64,000 bases of DNA from Streptomyces sp. S.PB5 (GCF_030403745.1 NZ_JAQMWP010000002.1:372001-436000), one strand, 5' to 3'; shown: positions 49,875 through 58,508, counted from the first letter of the stretch. Notes: generated by a model not told the origin, from the sequence alone. Made by a program: numbers and translations.

Positions 49875-51332
49875 GTGCCACACAACCGACCCCACACCGC
49901 TCGGCCGGGACTGACGTTGGTCGCGGCCTGTCTGGGCTTCGTGGTCGTCATCCTGGACGTCAGCGTCGTCAATGTCGCCACCAAGGCGCTCGCCGCGGAC
50001 TTCGGAGGCAGCCTGTCCGGCCTGGAGTGGTTGATCAACGGCTACACGCTCACCTTCGCCGCCTTCCTCCTGACCGCCGGCGCCATGGGCGATCGCTACG
50101 ACCCCAAGCAGATCTTCATGCTCGGCTTCGCGCTCTTCGCCGTGACGTCCCTGGCGTGCGGTGCCGCGCCCTCACTGGTGGCCCTGATCGCGGCCCGCGT
50201 CGTCCAGGGAGTCGGCGCCGCCATGATCGTGCCGTCGTCCCTGTCGATCGTGAACACCAACTTCCCCGACCCCGCCGAGCGCACCCGCGCCGTGAGCCTG
50301 TGGGCCGCCGCGGGCGGACTCGCCCTCGCACTCGGCCCGGTCGTGGGCGGCCTCCTGGTGGACTCGCTGGGCTGGCGCTCGATCTTCTACGTCAACGTCC
50401 CGATCGCCGCCGTCGGCATCGTGCTCGTACGGGCCTACGCGCGTCCCGCCCCCGCCCGCGCCCGCGACGCCTCGGTCCGCCGCTCGCTCGACCTGCCCGG
50501 TCAGCTGCTGGCCGTCGTCGGCCTCGGTGCCCTCACCGGAGCGATCGTGGAGGCGAACGCCCAAGGCTGGACCTCGGCCACCGTCCTGACCTGCCTCGCG
50601 GTCTTCCTGGTCGCGCTGGCCGGCTTCGTCGCCGCGGAGCGCCGCAGCGGGGACCCGATGCTGCCCCTCCACCTCTTCGGCCGGAGGGCGTTCACCGCCA
50701 CGTCCCTCATCGGCGGGCTGCTCAACTTCTCCTTCTACGGCCTGATCTTTGTCTTCAGCCTCTTCTTCCAGCAGATCTGGGACTACTCGCCCATCGGCGC
50801 CGGGCTCGCGTTCCTGCCGATGACGGCGGCCATCATGATCGCGAACCTGTTGTGCGGCCCGCTCGTCAAGCGCCACGGCGCCCGTACGGTGCTGATCACC
50901 GGCAACACCCTGGCCGCCGTCGGTTACCTGGCCACCGTGCCGGTCGTCGACTCCGGGGCCTACGCGCAGATGGCCGTCCAGTTCGTCATCGCCGGATTCG
51001 GCCTCGGCCTGGTCGTCCCGTCCATGACGAACGCCATGCTGGGCTCGGTGGACCCGGTCAACGCCGGCATCGCCTCCGGCGTCCTCAACGCCTCGCGCCA
51101 GCTGGGCGGGCTCATCGGGGTCGCGGTGATGGGCCTGCTCGTCGGACAGGCGTCCTCGGACCGGTTCCTGTCCGGGCTGCGGGCCGCCCTGGTCTGGGCG
51201 GTGGTCGCGCTCGTGATCGGCGGGGTGCTGAGCGCGATCGGCCTGCGCAGGCCCACGCCGTCCGCCGAACCGGCGCCCCCCTCCGCCGCGCCCCGGACCG
51301 AGCCCGCTCCCAGTGCCGCCGACGCGCGCTGA
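49875..51332 (+). CDS. MFS drug transporter, DHA2 family (14 TM)
   Basis: The 485-residue protein has about 14 hydrophobic segments and the family motifs: DVSVVNVATKALAADFGGS, motif A-like GAMGDRYDPKQIFMLGF, and antiporter motif C region LALALGPVVGGLLVDSLG. It should export drugs or metabolites in exchange for protons. GTG at 49875 follows GGAAGGAAGG. Its expression is likely controlled by the divergent ArsR regulator through the GAGTGTTCG repeats. Confidence 0.92.
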   Translation: MPHNRPHTARPGLTLVAACLGFVVVILDVSVVNVATKALAADFGGSLSGLEWLINGYTLTFAAFLLTAGAMGDRYDPKQIFMLGFALFAVTSLACGAAPSLVALIAARVVQGVGAAMIVPSSLSIVNTNFPDPAERTRAVSLWAAAGGLALALGPVVGGLLVDSLGWRSIFYVNVPIAAVGIVLVRAYARPAPARARDASVRRSLDLPGQLLAVVGLGALTGAIVEANAQGWTSATVLTCLAVFLVALAGFVAAERRSGDPMLPLHLFGRRAFTATSLIGGLLNFSFYGLIFVFSLFFQQIWDYSPIGAGLAFLPMTAAIMIANLLCGPLVKRHGARTVLITGNTLAAVGYLATVPVVDSGAYAQMAVQFVIAGFGLGLVVPSMTNAMLGSVDPVNAGIASGVLNASRQLGGLIGVAVMGLLVGQASSDRFLSGLRAALVWAVVALVIGGVLSAIGLRRPTPSAEPAPPSAAPRTEPAPSAADAR

Positions 51333-51688
51333 CCGCGTCCGTCCGAGCCGCACACCGAACTCGCCGCCGCGGGAGGCTTCCGCCTCCAGGACTTCAAGAG
51401 CCGCCTCGTCCGCACGGACCCACTGCTTCCCAACGGACCCACTACTTCACAGATGACGGCACCTACGAGCAGTCCTTCGTCAACCTCGACGTACGCACCT
51501 TGCCGGCGAATCCACCGAGGACCGGGCGACCATCAGCGACGTCGCCCCGCCGTGCTCGCCGGCGCCTTCGAAGCGTCCCTGCGTGAAACGGTCTGTGACA
51601 TCTCGGTCCAGATCAACGAACTGGACCGCCCGGGCTTCACCCGCACCCGGTCCTGTGGATCACCACAGCCGCCCCGCGTCCTGACATG
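51333..51688 (+). pseudogene. Decayed fragments, probably including a CHMI-type isomerase remnant
   Basis: Pieces in three frames read TELAAAGGFRLQDFKSRLVR, then DDGTYEQSFVNLDVRTL, and FEASLRETVCDISVQINELD followed by RPGFTRTR. The second and third are like the C-terminus of 5-carboxymethyl-2-hydroxymuconate isomerase, but frame changes near 51500 and 51545 break the gene. The region ends at copy 3 of the msrB repeat. The CHMI link is tentative. Confidence 0.45.
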
Positions 51689-51724
51689 AGCATCTCGCTG
51701 CGGCTGACGCCGGACGAGGGCTGA
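51689..51724 (+). repeat. msrB 3' repeat, copy 3 (last 36 bases)
   Basis: Thirty-six bases encoding [11 protein letters not shown] and the stop match copy 2 with one difference and copy 1 with three. It is the right-hand boundary of the accessory region. It may be the original chromosomal 3' end of msrB, because the surface protein and other chromosomal genes follow after it. Confidence 0.85.
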
Positions 51725-51794
51725 TCCGGGCGTACCGCCCAGCCCCGCATGGGTTTGAGACACAGGTGCGGTGCGGACTTGGTGAGCGCGAATT

Positions 51795-51860
51795 GCGGCA
51801 GCTCCGCCGACCGGCCTCCGGCGAGTCGGCTGGAGGTGTGGGTCGGCGGAGCTGCCGCAT
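51795..51860. terminator. Very strong bidirectional hairpin
   Basis: Eighteen bases (TGCGGCAGCTCCGCCGAC) pair perfectly with GTCGGCGGAGCTGCCGCA. The 30-base loop contains CCTCC and GGAGG that can pair as well. It lies 35 bp after the stop of the surface protein gene (51896, minus strand) and would stop transcripts from both sides. Confidence 0.75.
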
Positions 51861-51895
51861 GCCCTACGGCGTGATGCCCTTGCTTGCGGTCGTCC

Positions 51896-52810
51896 TCACG
51901 AGCGGCGGGTGCGGCGGGTCATGTAGATCGTGCCGGCGCCGAGGGCGATCACCACGGCGGCGCCGCCGGCTATGAGGCCGGCCGGCGCGCTGGAGCCCGT
52001 CTCGGCCAGCGGCGGGGTGCTGTCGCTGGGCGAAGGCGTCGGCGTGGCGGGCGGAGTCGACTCCAGCGGGGGGACGTCCGGGGTGGTCGGCGGCGTGGTG
52101 GAGGTGGAGGGCGACGGGGTGGTGGGCGGCGTCGTCTCCGGAGCGGGCGGCTGGCCGGCCGGCGGAGTGCTCGGGGTGGTCGGCGTCGACTCCGAGGGCG
52201 TGGGGGTGGGGGAGTCGGGCTCCTCGGGGGTGCAGGGCTTGTCGCCGCCGTTCCAGGCCGCGATGAGGTGGTACGGGGTGACGATGTTGTCGGGCTGGTA
52301 CGGGGCGGGGCCGTGACCCTCTTCCGACTTGCCGTCGTAGATGATGTCGTCGCCGTACAGGTCGATCTGCCCGTAGCAGTCGGGCGACTTCACCGACAGC
52401 TTCTGCCAGGTCCGGTCGCCCGCGTCGGCGAGGTCGGCGGCGGTGAGGTAGACCGTGGCGTGGTCGACGAGCGTCTGGCGGCCGGAGGTGTACCAGTTGG
52501 AGCCTTCGGTGGTGTACTCGGCCAGCGAGACCGGGTACTTGCAGCCGTCGCCGACCGTCTGTCCCGGGGCCAGGCGGACCTCGACGGTGCCGGGGGCGGT
52601 GTCCCACTGGTGGAAGCCGCCCTGCGAGGTCCAGTCGGCACCGACCGGGTTTCCGTCGGCGCCGACGATGCGGTACTGCACGGTGGCGGACTGGCAGCCG
52701 CCTGCCGTCGTGGCGCTCGCGGAAGTGGCCCCGAGCAGGGGGGTGGCACAGGCGAGGAAAGCGGTTGCGGCGAGGGCGGCCGACGTTCTGGGGCGTGGGG
52801 AGCGCGTCAA
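51896..52810 (-). CDS. LAETG sortase-dependent surface protein
   Basis: A TTG start at 52810 is proposed, since AGAGG precedes it and the signal peptide begins there (TSAALAATAFLACATPLLGA). The protein has a globular domain, a long Pro/Thr/Ser-rich stalk (PSPSTSTTPPTTPDVPPLES), and the C-terminal sorting signal LAETGSSAPAG, hydrophobic helix and RRTRRS. A class E sortase should anchor it to peptidoglycan. Four Cys in the domain may form disulfides. It is a typical Streptomyces cell wall protein. Confidence 0.88.
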   Translation of the reverse strand: MTRSPRPRTSAALAATAFLACATPLLGATSASATTAGGCQSATVQYRIVGADGNPVGADWTSQGGFHQWDTAPGTVEVRLAPGQTVGDGCKYPVSLAEYTTEGSNWYTSGRQTLVDHATVYLTAADLADAGDRTWQKLSVKSPDCYGQIDLYGDDIIYDGKSEEGHGPAPYQPDNIVTPYHLIAAWNGGDKPCTPEEPDSPTPTPSESTPTTPSTPPAGQPPAPETTPPTTPSPSTSTTPPTTPDVPPLESTPPATPTPSPSDSTPPLAETGSSAPAGLIAGGAAVVIALGAGTIYMTRRTRRS

Positions 52811-52992
52811 GTTGTGCCTCTGAGGAATTGAGAATGTGGGAGGTGGCTGAGCGCGAGCGGCCGACACACGAACAGGCAGAAGTCTGTGGTGGTGCCACTC
52901 GCATCACTTGGCTCACTTCAGAAGCAGCGAGCGACCTGAATTCTTGTCGCCTTTCACAACTTCCGTCAATCTTTCGCGAGTTCAGCACAATC

Positions 52993-53694
52993 TCAACTCG
53001 GTGACGGTTGGTCTTCGTGGGCGTTCTGTGAGCCTTCGCGCGGGTTCACCTTCTGGTCGGTGAAGCCCAGTTCGGTCAGGGCCCGGTCGATGCGGGCCCG
53101 GTGGTCGGCCTCCCAGGTGTCCAGGGACTCCTCGGCCTCCTTGGCGAGCTTCGCCCGGGCGGCCTCCAGGATCTCCTCCCGGCGGCCGGCGGGGACGACG
53201 ACCACGCCCTCCTCGTCGGCGACCACGATGTCGCCGGGGTGGATGAGAACGCCGCCGACGCGGACCGGTTCGCCGAGGGTGCCGAGTTTCTTCTTCGTGC
53301 CGGGGATGGGGATGACACCGCGGGCGAAGACCGGGAAGGCGGCCTCGCGGACCTCGGCGAGGTCGCGGATGAGGCCGTCGGCGACGAAGGCGGTGACACC
53401 GCGGCGCTGGGCCACGGCGCAGACGTTGCCGCCGGCCAGCGCGTAGTCCAGGTCGCCGGACTCGACCACGATGACCGAGCCGGGCTCGGCGCGGTGGATC
53501 GCGGCGTGCAGCATCAGGTTGTCGCCGGGCTCGCAGCGCACCGTGTAGGCGGGACCGGCGACGCGCGGGGCGTTCCACAGCGGGCGGATGCCGATGTCCA
53601 TGACCTGGGCGCGACCCAGCAGGTCGGCGAGGGTGGTGGGGGGAACGTTCTCGAAGGTGCCGGCTGCGGTGTCTGCGGTCTCTGCGGTGTCCAT
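52993..53694 (-). CDS. RraA-family protein (HMG aldolase or ribonuclease regulator-like)
   Basis: The 233-residue protein shows the RraA fold signature: NLMLHAAIHRAEPGSVIVVE, GGNVCAVAQRRGVTAFVADG and GLIRDLAEVREAAFPVFARG, followed by HPGDIVVADEEGVVVVPAG. Many such proteins are 4-hydroxy-4-methyl-2-oxoglutarate aldolases; the regulatory RraA role is limited to enterobacteria. The first 20 residues are poorly conserved. ATG at 53694 follows GGAACG. It is divergent from the MFS pseudogene. Confidence 0.85.
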   Translation of the reverse strand: MDTAETADTAAGTFENVPPTTLADLLGRAQVMDIGIRPLWNAPRVAGPAYTVRCEPGDNLMLHAAIHRAEPGSVIVVESGDLDYALAGGNVCAVAQRRGVTAFVADGLIRDLAEVREAAFPVFARGVIPIPGTKKKLGTLGEPVRVGGVLIHPGDIVVADEEGVVVVPAGRREEILEAARAKLAKEAEESLDTWEADHRARIDRALTELGFTDQKVNPREGSQNAHEDQPSPS

Positions 53695-53802
53695 CGTTCC
53701 ATTCGATCTCGTTCCCGCCGTTCTTCTCAAGATCGACGGGGTAAAGACCGCGCCTGAAAAGTTGCCCGGAGTCCCGGCCCGTGCCGCCATGGACGGGGGA
53801 TC

Positions 53803-54270
53803 ATGACGGAGTCCGGAGCGCACATGACCGACGTGGCGACGTCCGACGAGCGTCCCTCCGCCGCCGCCTGGCGCAACCTGGTGACGGCCACCGTCGGGTT
53901 CGCGCTCACCTTCTGGGCGTGGAACCTGATCGCCCCGCTGGCCTCGGACTTCGACGACGACCTCCACATGGCGTCCTTCGCACAGTCCGAACTGGTCGCC
54001 ATCCCCGTGCTGGTGGGTTCCCTCGGACGGGTGCCGGTGAGCGCGCTCACCGACCGCTACGGGGCGCGGGTGATGTTCCCGCTGGGCGACGCCGCCCATG
54101 CCCATGCCGAAGATGCCGAGCGCCGCGCCCGGGCCCAGGACGAAGCCCACGATGATCAGCGACACGTACGAGGTGCGGGTCGGGACGAGGAGCAGCACCG
54201 GCACGATCGTCAGGGCACTGACCACCGTCTACTCGGTCCTCGCCTGGTTCCTCGTCAACGACCGGCCTGA
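53803..54270 (+). pseudogene. NarK-type MFS transporter pseudogene with internal inversion
   Basis: The plus strand encodes the N-terminus (TVGFALTFWAWNLIAPLASD and ALTDRYGARVMFPL) and the C-terminus (LTTVYSVLAWFLVNDRPDRP). Between about 54084 and 54224 the reading is on the minus strand: VSALTIVPVLLLVPTRTSYV then SLIIVGFVLGPGAALG, which should continue directly after MFPL. Thus a 140-bp piece is inverted, and most of the middle of the transporter is deleted. It cannot make a functional carrier. The family imports nitrate or exports nitrite. Confidence 0.8.
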
Positions 54271-54296
54271 CCGTCCCGGCCCCCACTGCACCTTGG

Positions 54297-54360
54297 CCGT
54301 GCACGGACCTCGCAGCGCGTCCGGCCGTGCACGGACCTCCCCGCACCTTGGCGTGCACGG
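54297..54360. repeat. Three short palindromic repeats (CCGTGCACGG)
   Basis: The palindrome CCGTGCACGG occurs at 54297-54306 and 54325-54334, and with one change at 54351-54360. All lie between the MFS pseudogene and the flippase gene. They might be regulator sites or a remnant of the rearrangement. Confidence 0.5.
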
Positions 54361-54449
54361 ACGTCACAGGCACCCTCGACCACCCATCGAGACCCCACAG
54401 CACCTCCGCCGCCCACGGACCCCACAGCACCCTCCGCCCTCTCACCCCC

Positions 54450-55403
54450 TCACAACACCTTCCGCCGCACCAGCTCCGACAACACCAGCACCCCCGGCAC
54501 CAGCGGCAGCCACACCGTCAGCACCCGGTAGCCGACCACGGTCGCCGTCGCCAGACCCAGCGTCGTGCCGAAGGCGACCAGCGCGAACACCAGCGCCGCG
54601 TCCACCGGCCCGATGCCGCCCGGCGCCGGCACCGCCCCCACCGCCGTACTCGCGGCGAGGAACGCGAACGTCACCTGGGTCCAGGACAGCGGCAGGCCGA
54701 GCGCGGCGCCGACGCAGGTGAGCACGGCCGCCTGGAGCAGCGGGGTCGCGGCCGCGCCGCCCCACAGGGCGAGGACGCGGGAGGGGCGGGTGTGCAGCAG
54801 GCGTACGTCGGTCAGGGCGGTGCGGACGAAGCCGCGTACGGGGCGGACGAACGTCAGCAGCAGGGCGACCGTGATCAGGCCGAGCGCCACGGCCACGGCG
54901 GGGACGAGCAGCGCGCGCCGGTCGGGGACGAGCTCGCCGAGGTGCAGCAGGCCGGGTGAGGCCAGGACGAAGGCGGCCAGTACGACGGTCTTCGCGACCG
55001 GTCTGGCCAGCGAGTACAGGGCGAGGGAGGCCGTGGCGCGGGTCAGCGGGACGCCCTGGCGCTGCAGGAAGCGCAGGGTGACGGCGTGGGCGCCGATGCC
55101 GGCGGGCAGGACGTGGTTGGCGGCGCCGGCGGCGAACTGGGAGGCGAGGAGCGGGCCCGGCGGCAACCTCTCGGGGACGGCCCCCTGCCGGGCGCAGGCC
55201 GCCGCGACCCAGCCGAGGCAGGTGAAGAAGACCCCGGCCAGCAGCCACCAGGGGTCGGCGCCGACCAGCAGTGCGGCACCGTCGTAGGCGGAACGGCGGT
55301 CGATCAGCAGCCAGGCCGCGATCAGCGCGAGGGGGAGCAGGATCAGCGCCATGCGGGTCAGGCGGGCGCCGGGGGTGGGGACGGAGAGCGGGAGCGTGGT
55401 CAT
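54450..55403 (-). CDS. Flippase-like membrane protein (LPG synthase TM/UPF0104 family)
   Basis: The 317-residue protein has about eight hydrophobic helices (LTRMALILLPLALIAAWLLI, WWLLAGVFFTCLGWVAAACA and AAATPLLQAAVLTCVGAALG). It ends with the family's pattern VGAVPAPGGIGPVDAALVFA and GYRVLTVWLPLVPGVL. This is the membrane half of lysylphosphatidylglycerol synthase without the catalytic half. Such proteins probably flip lipids or lipid-linked sugars. ATG at 55403. Confidence 0.82.
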   Translation of the reverse strand: MTTLPLSVPTPGARLTRMALILLPLALIAAWLLIDRRSAYDGAALLVGADPWWLLAGVFFTCLGWVAAACARQGAVPERLPPGPLLASQFAAGAANHVLPAGIGAHAVTLRFLQRQGVPLTRATASLALYSLARPVAKTVVLAAFVLASPGLLHLGELVPDRRALLVPAVAVALGLITVALLLTFVRPVRGFVRTALTDVRLLHTRPSRVLALWGGAAATPLLQAAVLTCVGAALGLPLSWTQVTFAFLAASTAVGAVPAPGGIGPVDAALVFALVAFGTTLGLATATVVGYRVLTVWLPLVPGVLVLSELVRRKVL

Positions 55404-55708
55404 GGCACACGTCGTCCTTCCATGTCGCGCCCGCGGGGGACGGGCGGATGGGAGGCAGGGGGAGCGGAAAGCGGGGGGAGGGCGAGCGGCGAGCAGGGGA
55501 GCCGGGGGAGCCGGGGGACGGCTCGGGGAGGGCCTGGGGACGACGGAAATGTGCCCGTGCGGTGTGACGCCGGGGTGTCCTGGAGCCGAAAGCTGCACGA
55601 CAACTGGCCGAGGAGAGCACCGCAAATGCACCGCTCCAAGACAGGTGGTGAATCAAACTATCCGGCATGATGTTGACTTTCGGCTGAATCAGCCAGAAGA
55701 ATCCGGAC
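55404..55708. other. G-rich intergenic region between divergent genes
   Basis: No gene is seen in these 305 bases. From 55434 to 55545 the plus strand has many runs of four to six G, which could form quadruplex structures. The AT-richer end (55640-55705, with AATCAAACTATCC and TGTTGACTTTCGG) probably holds the promoter of the GH3 gene. Confidence 0.5.
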
Positions 55709-57184
55709 GTGGCCCCTACAGCGCACACGACCGCCGACCCCGTCCTCCCGTCCGACCTGGACGAGGCCGCGCACCGCTGTCTCGTCGCCGGGTTCGACGG
55801 CACCACGACCTTCCCCGACACCCTGAAACGACTGGTCGACCGGGGTCTCGGCGGGGTCATCCTGTTCACCAGGAACGTCCGGGACGCGGAGCAGGTCCGG
55901 GAGCTCACCGACGCGCTGCGGGCGATCCGGCCGGATCTGCTGGTCGCCATCGACAACGAGGGCGGCGGCATCGGCCATCTCGTCGGCGCGGGCGCGCCCG
56001 AGGTCCCCGGCTCCTACGCCCTCGGCGTCGCCGACGACCCCAACCTCACCGCCCGCTGCGCCGACGCCCTCGCCGGGCACCTCGCGACCCTCGGCATCAG
56101 CGTCTCGTACGCGCCCGTCGCCGACCTCCAGCACCTGCCGAGCAACCCGATCGTGCGCACCCGCTCCTTCGGCGCAGGACCCGGACTCGCCGCCCGGCAT
56201 CTGCGTGCCTGGATCACCGCCACCGAGGGGCGCGGCATCGCCTCCTGCGCCAAGCACTTCCCCGGCCACGGCGGCACCGACACCGACAGCCACCACGGCA
56301 TCGCGGTCGACCCACGGCCGATCGACGCGCTCCGCGCCGATCTGGAACCCTTCCGGGCCGCCGTCGCCGCCGGGGTGCCGATGCTGATGAGCGCGCACGT
56401 CGTCTTCCCGGCGCTGGACGCCAACCGGCCCGCCACCCTCAGCCGCCGCATCCTCGGCGATCTGCTCCGGCACGACCTCGGCTTCGACGGGGTCCTGGTC
56501 AGCGACGCCCTGGAGATGAAGGCGATCGCCGACGAGTACGGCGAGGCGGCGGGCGCCCGGATCGCCCTCGCCGCCGGAGCCGACCAGGTCATCGTCGCCG
56601 TACCGGACCTCGAGGTCACGCTGGCCTGCCGGGACGCGGTCCTCGACGCGCTCGCCTCCGGTGTGCTGGCCGAGGAGCGGGTGCGGGAGGCGGCGGAACG
56701 GGTGCGGCGGCTCGCCGAGCGGTACGCGACCCCGGCCACGGCCGTCGCCCCGTGGGACGCCGGCGCCGGTCTGGAGGCCGCGCGCCGGGCCGTACGCGGC
56801 CAGGGTGCGCCGGCCGCGGTGCGCGGTGCGCATGTCGTCGACCTGTTCCCGCATCCGCACCCCGCCCTGAACTGGGGCGGCGAGGATCTGCTCACCGAGG
56901 TCCGGGCCCTGGACCCGTCGGCCGTCGGCACGGCGATCGCCGGTGAACCGGAGTATCCCTCGGCCCTCGTCGACGGCATCCTGCGCAGCGGCCGTCCGCT
57001 GATCGTCGCCACCTCCGATGCCGGGCTCCACCCCTGGCAGGCGCATCTGCGCGCCGCCCTCCTGGCCCGGCGGCCCGACGCGATACGCGTCGACACCGGG
57101 CTGCCGGAGGGCGGCGCGCTGTGCTCGTACGGGCGGGGGCGGGTGAATCTGCGGGCCGTCGCAGAGGTGCTCATCGGCGGCTGA
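55709..57184 (+). CDS. NagZ-like beta-N-acetylhexosaminidase (GH3)
   Basis: The 491-residue protein has the GH3 N-domain with the NagZ signature: CAKHFPGHGGTDTDSHHGI (with the conserved His/Asp dyad) and GVLVSDALEMKAI, which holds the catalytic Asp nucleophile. The second half is an extra domain of about 150 residues. No signal peptide is seen, so it should act on N-acetylglucosaminides inside the cell. GTG at 55709. It starts the glycan-use cluster and fits with the sugar kinase downstream. Confidence 0.9.
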   Translation: MAPTAHTTADPVLPSDLDEAAHRCLVAGFDGTTTFPDTLKRLVDRGLGGVILFTRNVRDAEQVRELTDALRAIRPDLLVAIDNEGGGIGHLVGAGAPEVPGSYALGVADDPNLTARCADALAGHLATLGISVSYAPVADLQHLPSNPIVRTRSFGAGPGLAARHLRAWITATEGRGIASCAKHFPGHGGTDTDSHHGIAVDPRPIDALRADLEPFRAAVAAGVPMLMSAHVVFPALDANRPATLSRRILGDLLRHDLGFDGVLVSDALEMKAIADEYGEAAGARIALAAGADQVIVAVPDLEVTLACRDAVLDALASGVLAEERVREAAERVRRLAERYATPATAVAPWDAGAGLEAARRAVRGQGAPAAVRGAHVVDLFPHPHPALNWGGEDLLTEVRALDPSAVGTAIAGEPEYPSALVDGILRSGRPLIVATSDAGLHPWQAHLRAALLARRPDAIRVDTGLPEGGALCSYGRGRVNLRAVAEVLIGG

Positions 57185-57204
57185 TCAGGACGGTCGCAGG
57201 CCGA

Positions 57205-58500
57205 TCAGGACGACGGTCGCAGGACCTCCTTGATGCCGCGCGCCGCCAAGTACCCCTCGTCCTCGGCCCGTTCGGCCAGTACGACGGCCGGACGCGCCCC
57301 CTCCGTCCGCAACCGCATCCACTCCTCGAAGTACGCCCCGCCCGGACCCGACAGCGACCGGGTGCCCGGTGTGCAGTCCAACAGCAGGGCGGTGTCACGG
57401 GGTTGGGCGGTGAGCGGCTCGGCGATCGTCTGCCGCAGCGCCTCGGCGATCGGCTTGGGGCGGCCCGTGGCGTCGAACAGGCCCAGCGTGTACTCGAGTT
57501 CGGGGAAGTCCACGAGCGAACGGTCGACGTCGTGGGAGCACCACCACGTCACGCCCCACAGGTTCTCGCACCCGGCCGCGTTGCGTACGGTCGCCCGCGC
57601 GAACTCCGGGGCGTCGGCGGCCGGGATGTGCGGTTCCGGCGCCCCGGTCTCCTGGACCCACACCGGACGGGCCGGGTCGTCGGCGTACGCCTTCGCCAAC
57701 TCGGTGCCGTACTCGGCGAGATGACGGACCTGCGGGGAGCGCGGGCCGTAGCGCTGGGCGCAGCCGCCGGAGAAGACCCAGGGATGCACGGTGGTCAGAT
57801 CGCCCTTGCGGGCCGAGGCCTCGGGGGTGAAGGGGTGGTCGTCGCCGTACCAGGCGGCGTCGTACGCGGAGTGGGTGACCAGGCCGCCCTGCGCGCCGAG
57901 TCCGTCCCGGGCGGCGGCGAGGAGGGTGTCGAGGTAGTGGTCCACCTCGGCCGGGGTCACCGGGTTGTGCTCGACGAGGTTGTTGAGTTCGTTGCCGAGC
58001 TGGAGGCCGAGGAGGTGGGGGCGGCCGGCGAGGGCGCGTCCGAGGGCGCGCAGCAGGTCCGCCTGGGCCTCGACGGCGTCCGGGTCGGTGAAGACGTTGC
58101 GGTGGTGCCAGCTGCGGGTCCACTCCGGGTAGAAGTCGAAGCTCGACAGATGACCCTGGACGCCGTCCACCAGGACGTCGAGCCCGGTCTCGCCCGCGAT
58201 GTCGACGAGCTGGACGAGCTGGTCGACGGCGGCCGGGCGGACGAGGTTCCGGTTGGGCTGGAGGAGCGGCCACAGATGGAAGACGCGGACGTGGTCGAGC
58301 CCCAGGGCGGCTATCTGCTCCAGGTCCTCGCGGGCGTGCGCCGGGTCGAAGTCCTGCCAGGAGTGGAACCAGCCGCGGCGGGGCGTGTAGTTGACGCCGA
58401 AGCGGAGCGTACCGATGGGATCCTCCTCGGGTTGGGTGCCGGTTCGGTGAGAGTTCGATGCCGGTCGGCTCTTGTCCTGCGCGAATGTATCAACCACCAT
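57205..58500 (-). CDS. GH5-like (mannanase-type) glycoside hydrolase
   Basis: The TIM-barrel hydrolase shows the acid/base Glu in LGLQLGNELNNL and the nucleophile Glu in PVWVQETGAPEPH, as in clan GH-A enzymes. The start is uncertain. The first standard codon (ATG at 58500) lacks a ribosome binding site, while an AGGAGG is five bases before an ATC codon at 58416 (IGTLRFGVNYTP), where the domain begins. No signal peptide is seen, so it should act in the cytoplasm on imported oligosaccharides. Confidence 0.8.
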   Translation of the reverse strand: MVVDTFAQDKSRPASNSHRTGTQPEEDPIGTLRFGVNYTPRRGWFHSWQDFDPAHAREDLEQIAALGLDHVRVFHLWPLLQPNRNLVRPAAVDQLVQLVDIAGETGLDVLVDGVQGHLSSFDFYPEWTRSWHHRNVFTDPDAVEAQADLLRALGRALAGRPHLLGLQLGNELNNLVEHNPVTPAEVDHYLDTLLAAARDGLGAQGGLVTHSAYDAAWYGDDHPFTPEASARKGDLTTVHPWVFSGGCAQRYGPRSPQVRHLAEYGTELAKAYADDPARPVWVQETGAPEPHIPAADAPEFARATVRNAAGCENLWGVTWWCSHDVDRSLVDFPELEYTLGLFDATGRPKPIAEALRQTIAEPLTAQPRDTALLLDCTPGTRSLSGPGGAYFEEWMRLRTEGARPAVVLAERAEDEGYLAARGIKEVLRPSS

Positions 58501-58508
58501 AGTCAGCG

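Larger units (their letters stand above)
32531..51688. mobile_element. Accessory island inserted at the msrB 3' end (two segments)
   Basis: The segment between the first and third msrB 3' repeats contains genes unlike the housekeeping genes on both sides, and several truncated genes. The middle repeat (48367-48576) splits it into a 15.8-kb and a 3.1-kb part, as after two insertions at the same place. No integrase or transposase gene is recognised inside, so it may be a decayed element. The island interpretation is inferred from the repeats and content. Confidence 0.65.

Noticed and set aside
50172..51353. Minus-strand frame opposite the MFS transporter
   Set aside because: Low-complexity charged translation opposite a clear transporter; no start signals.
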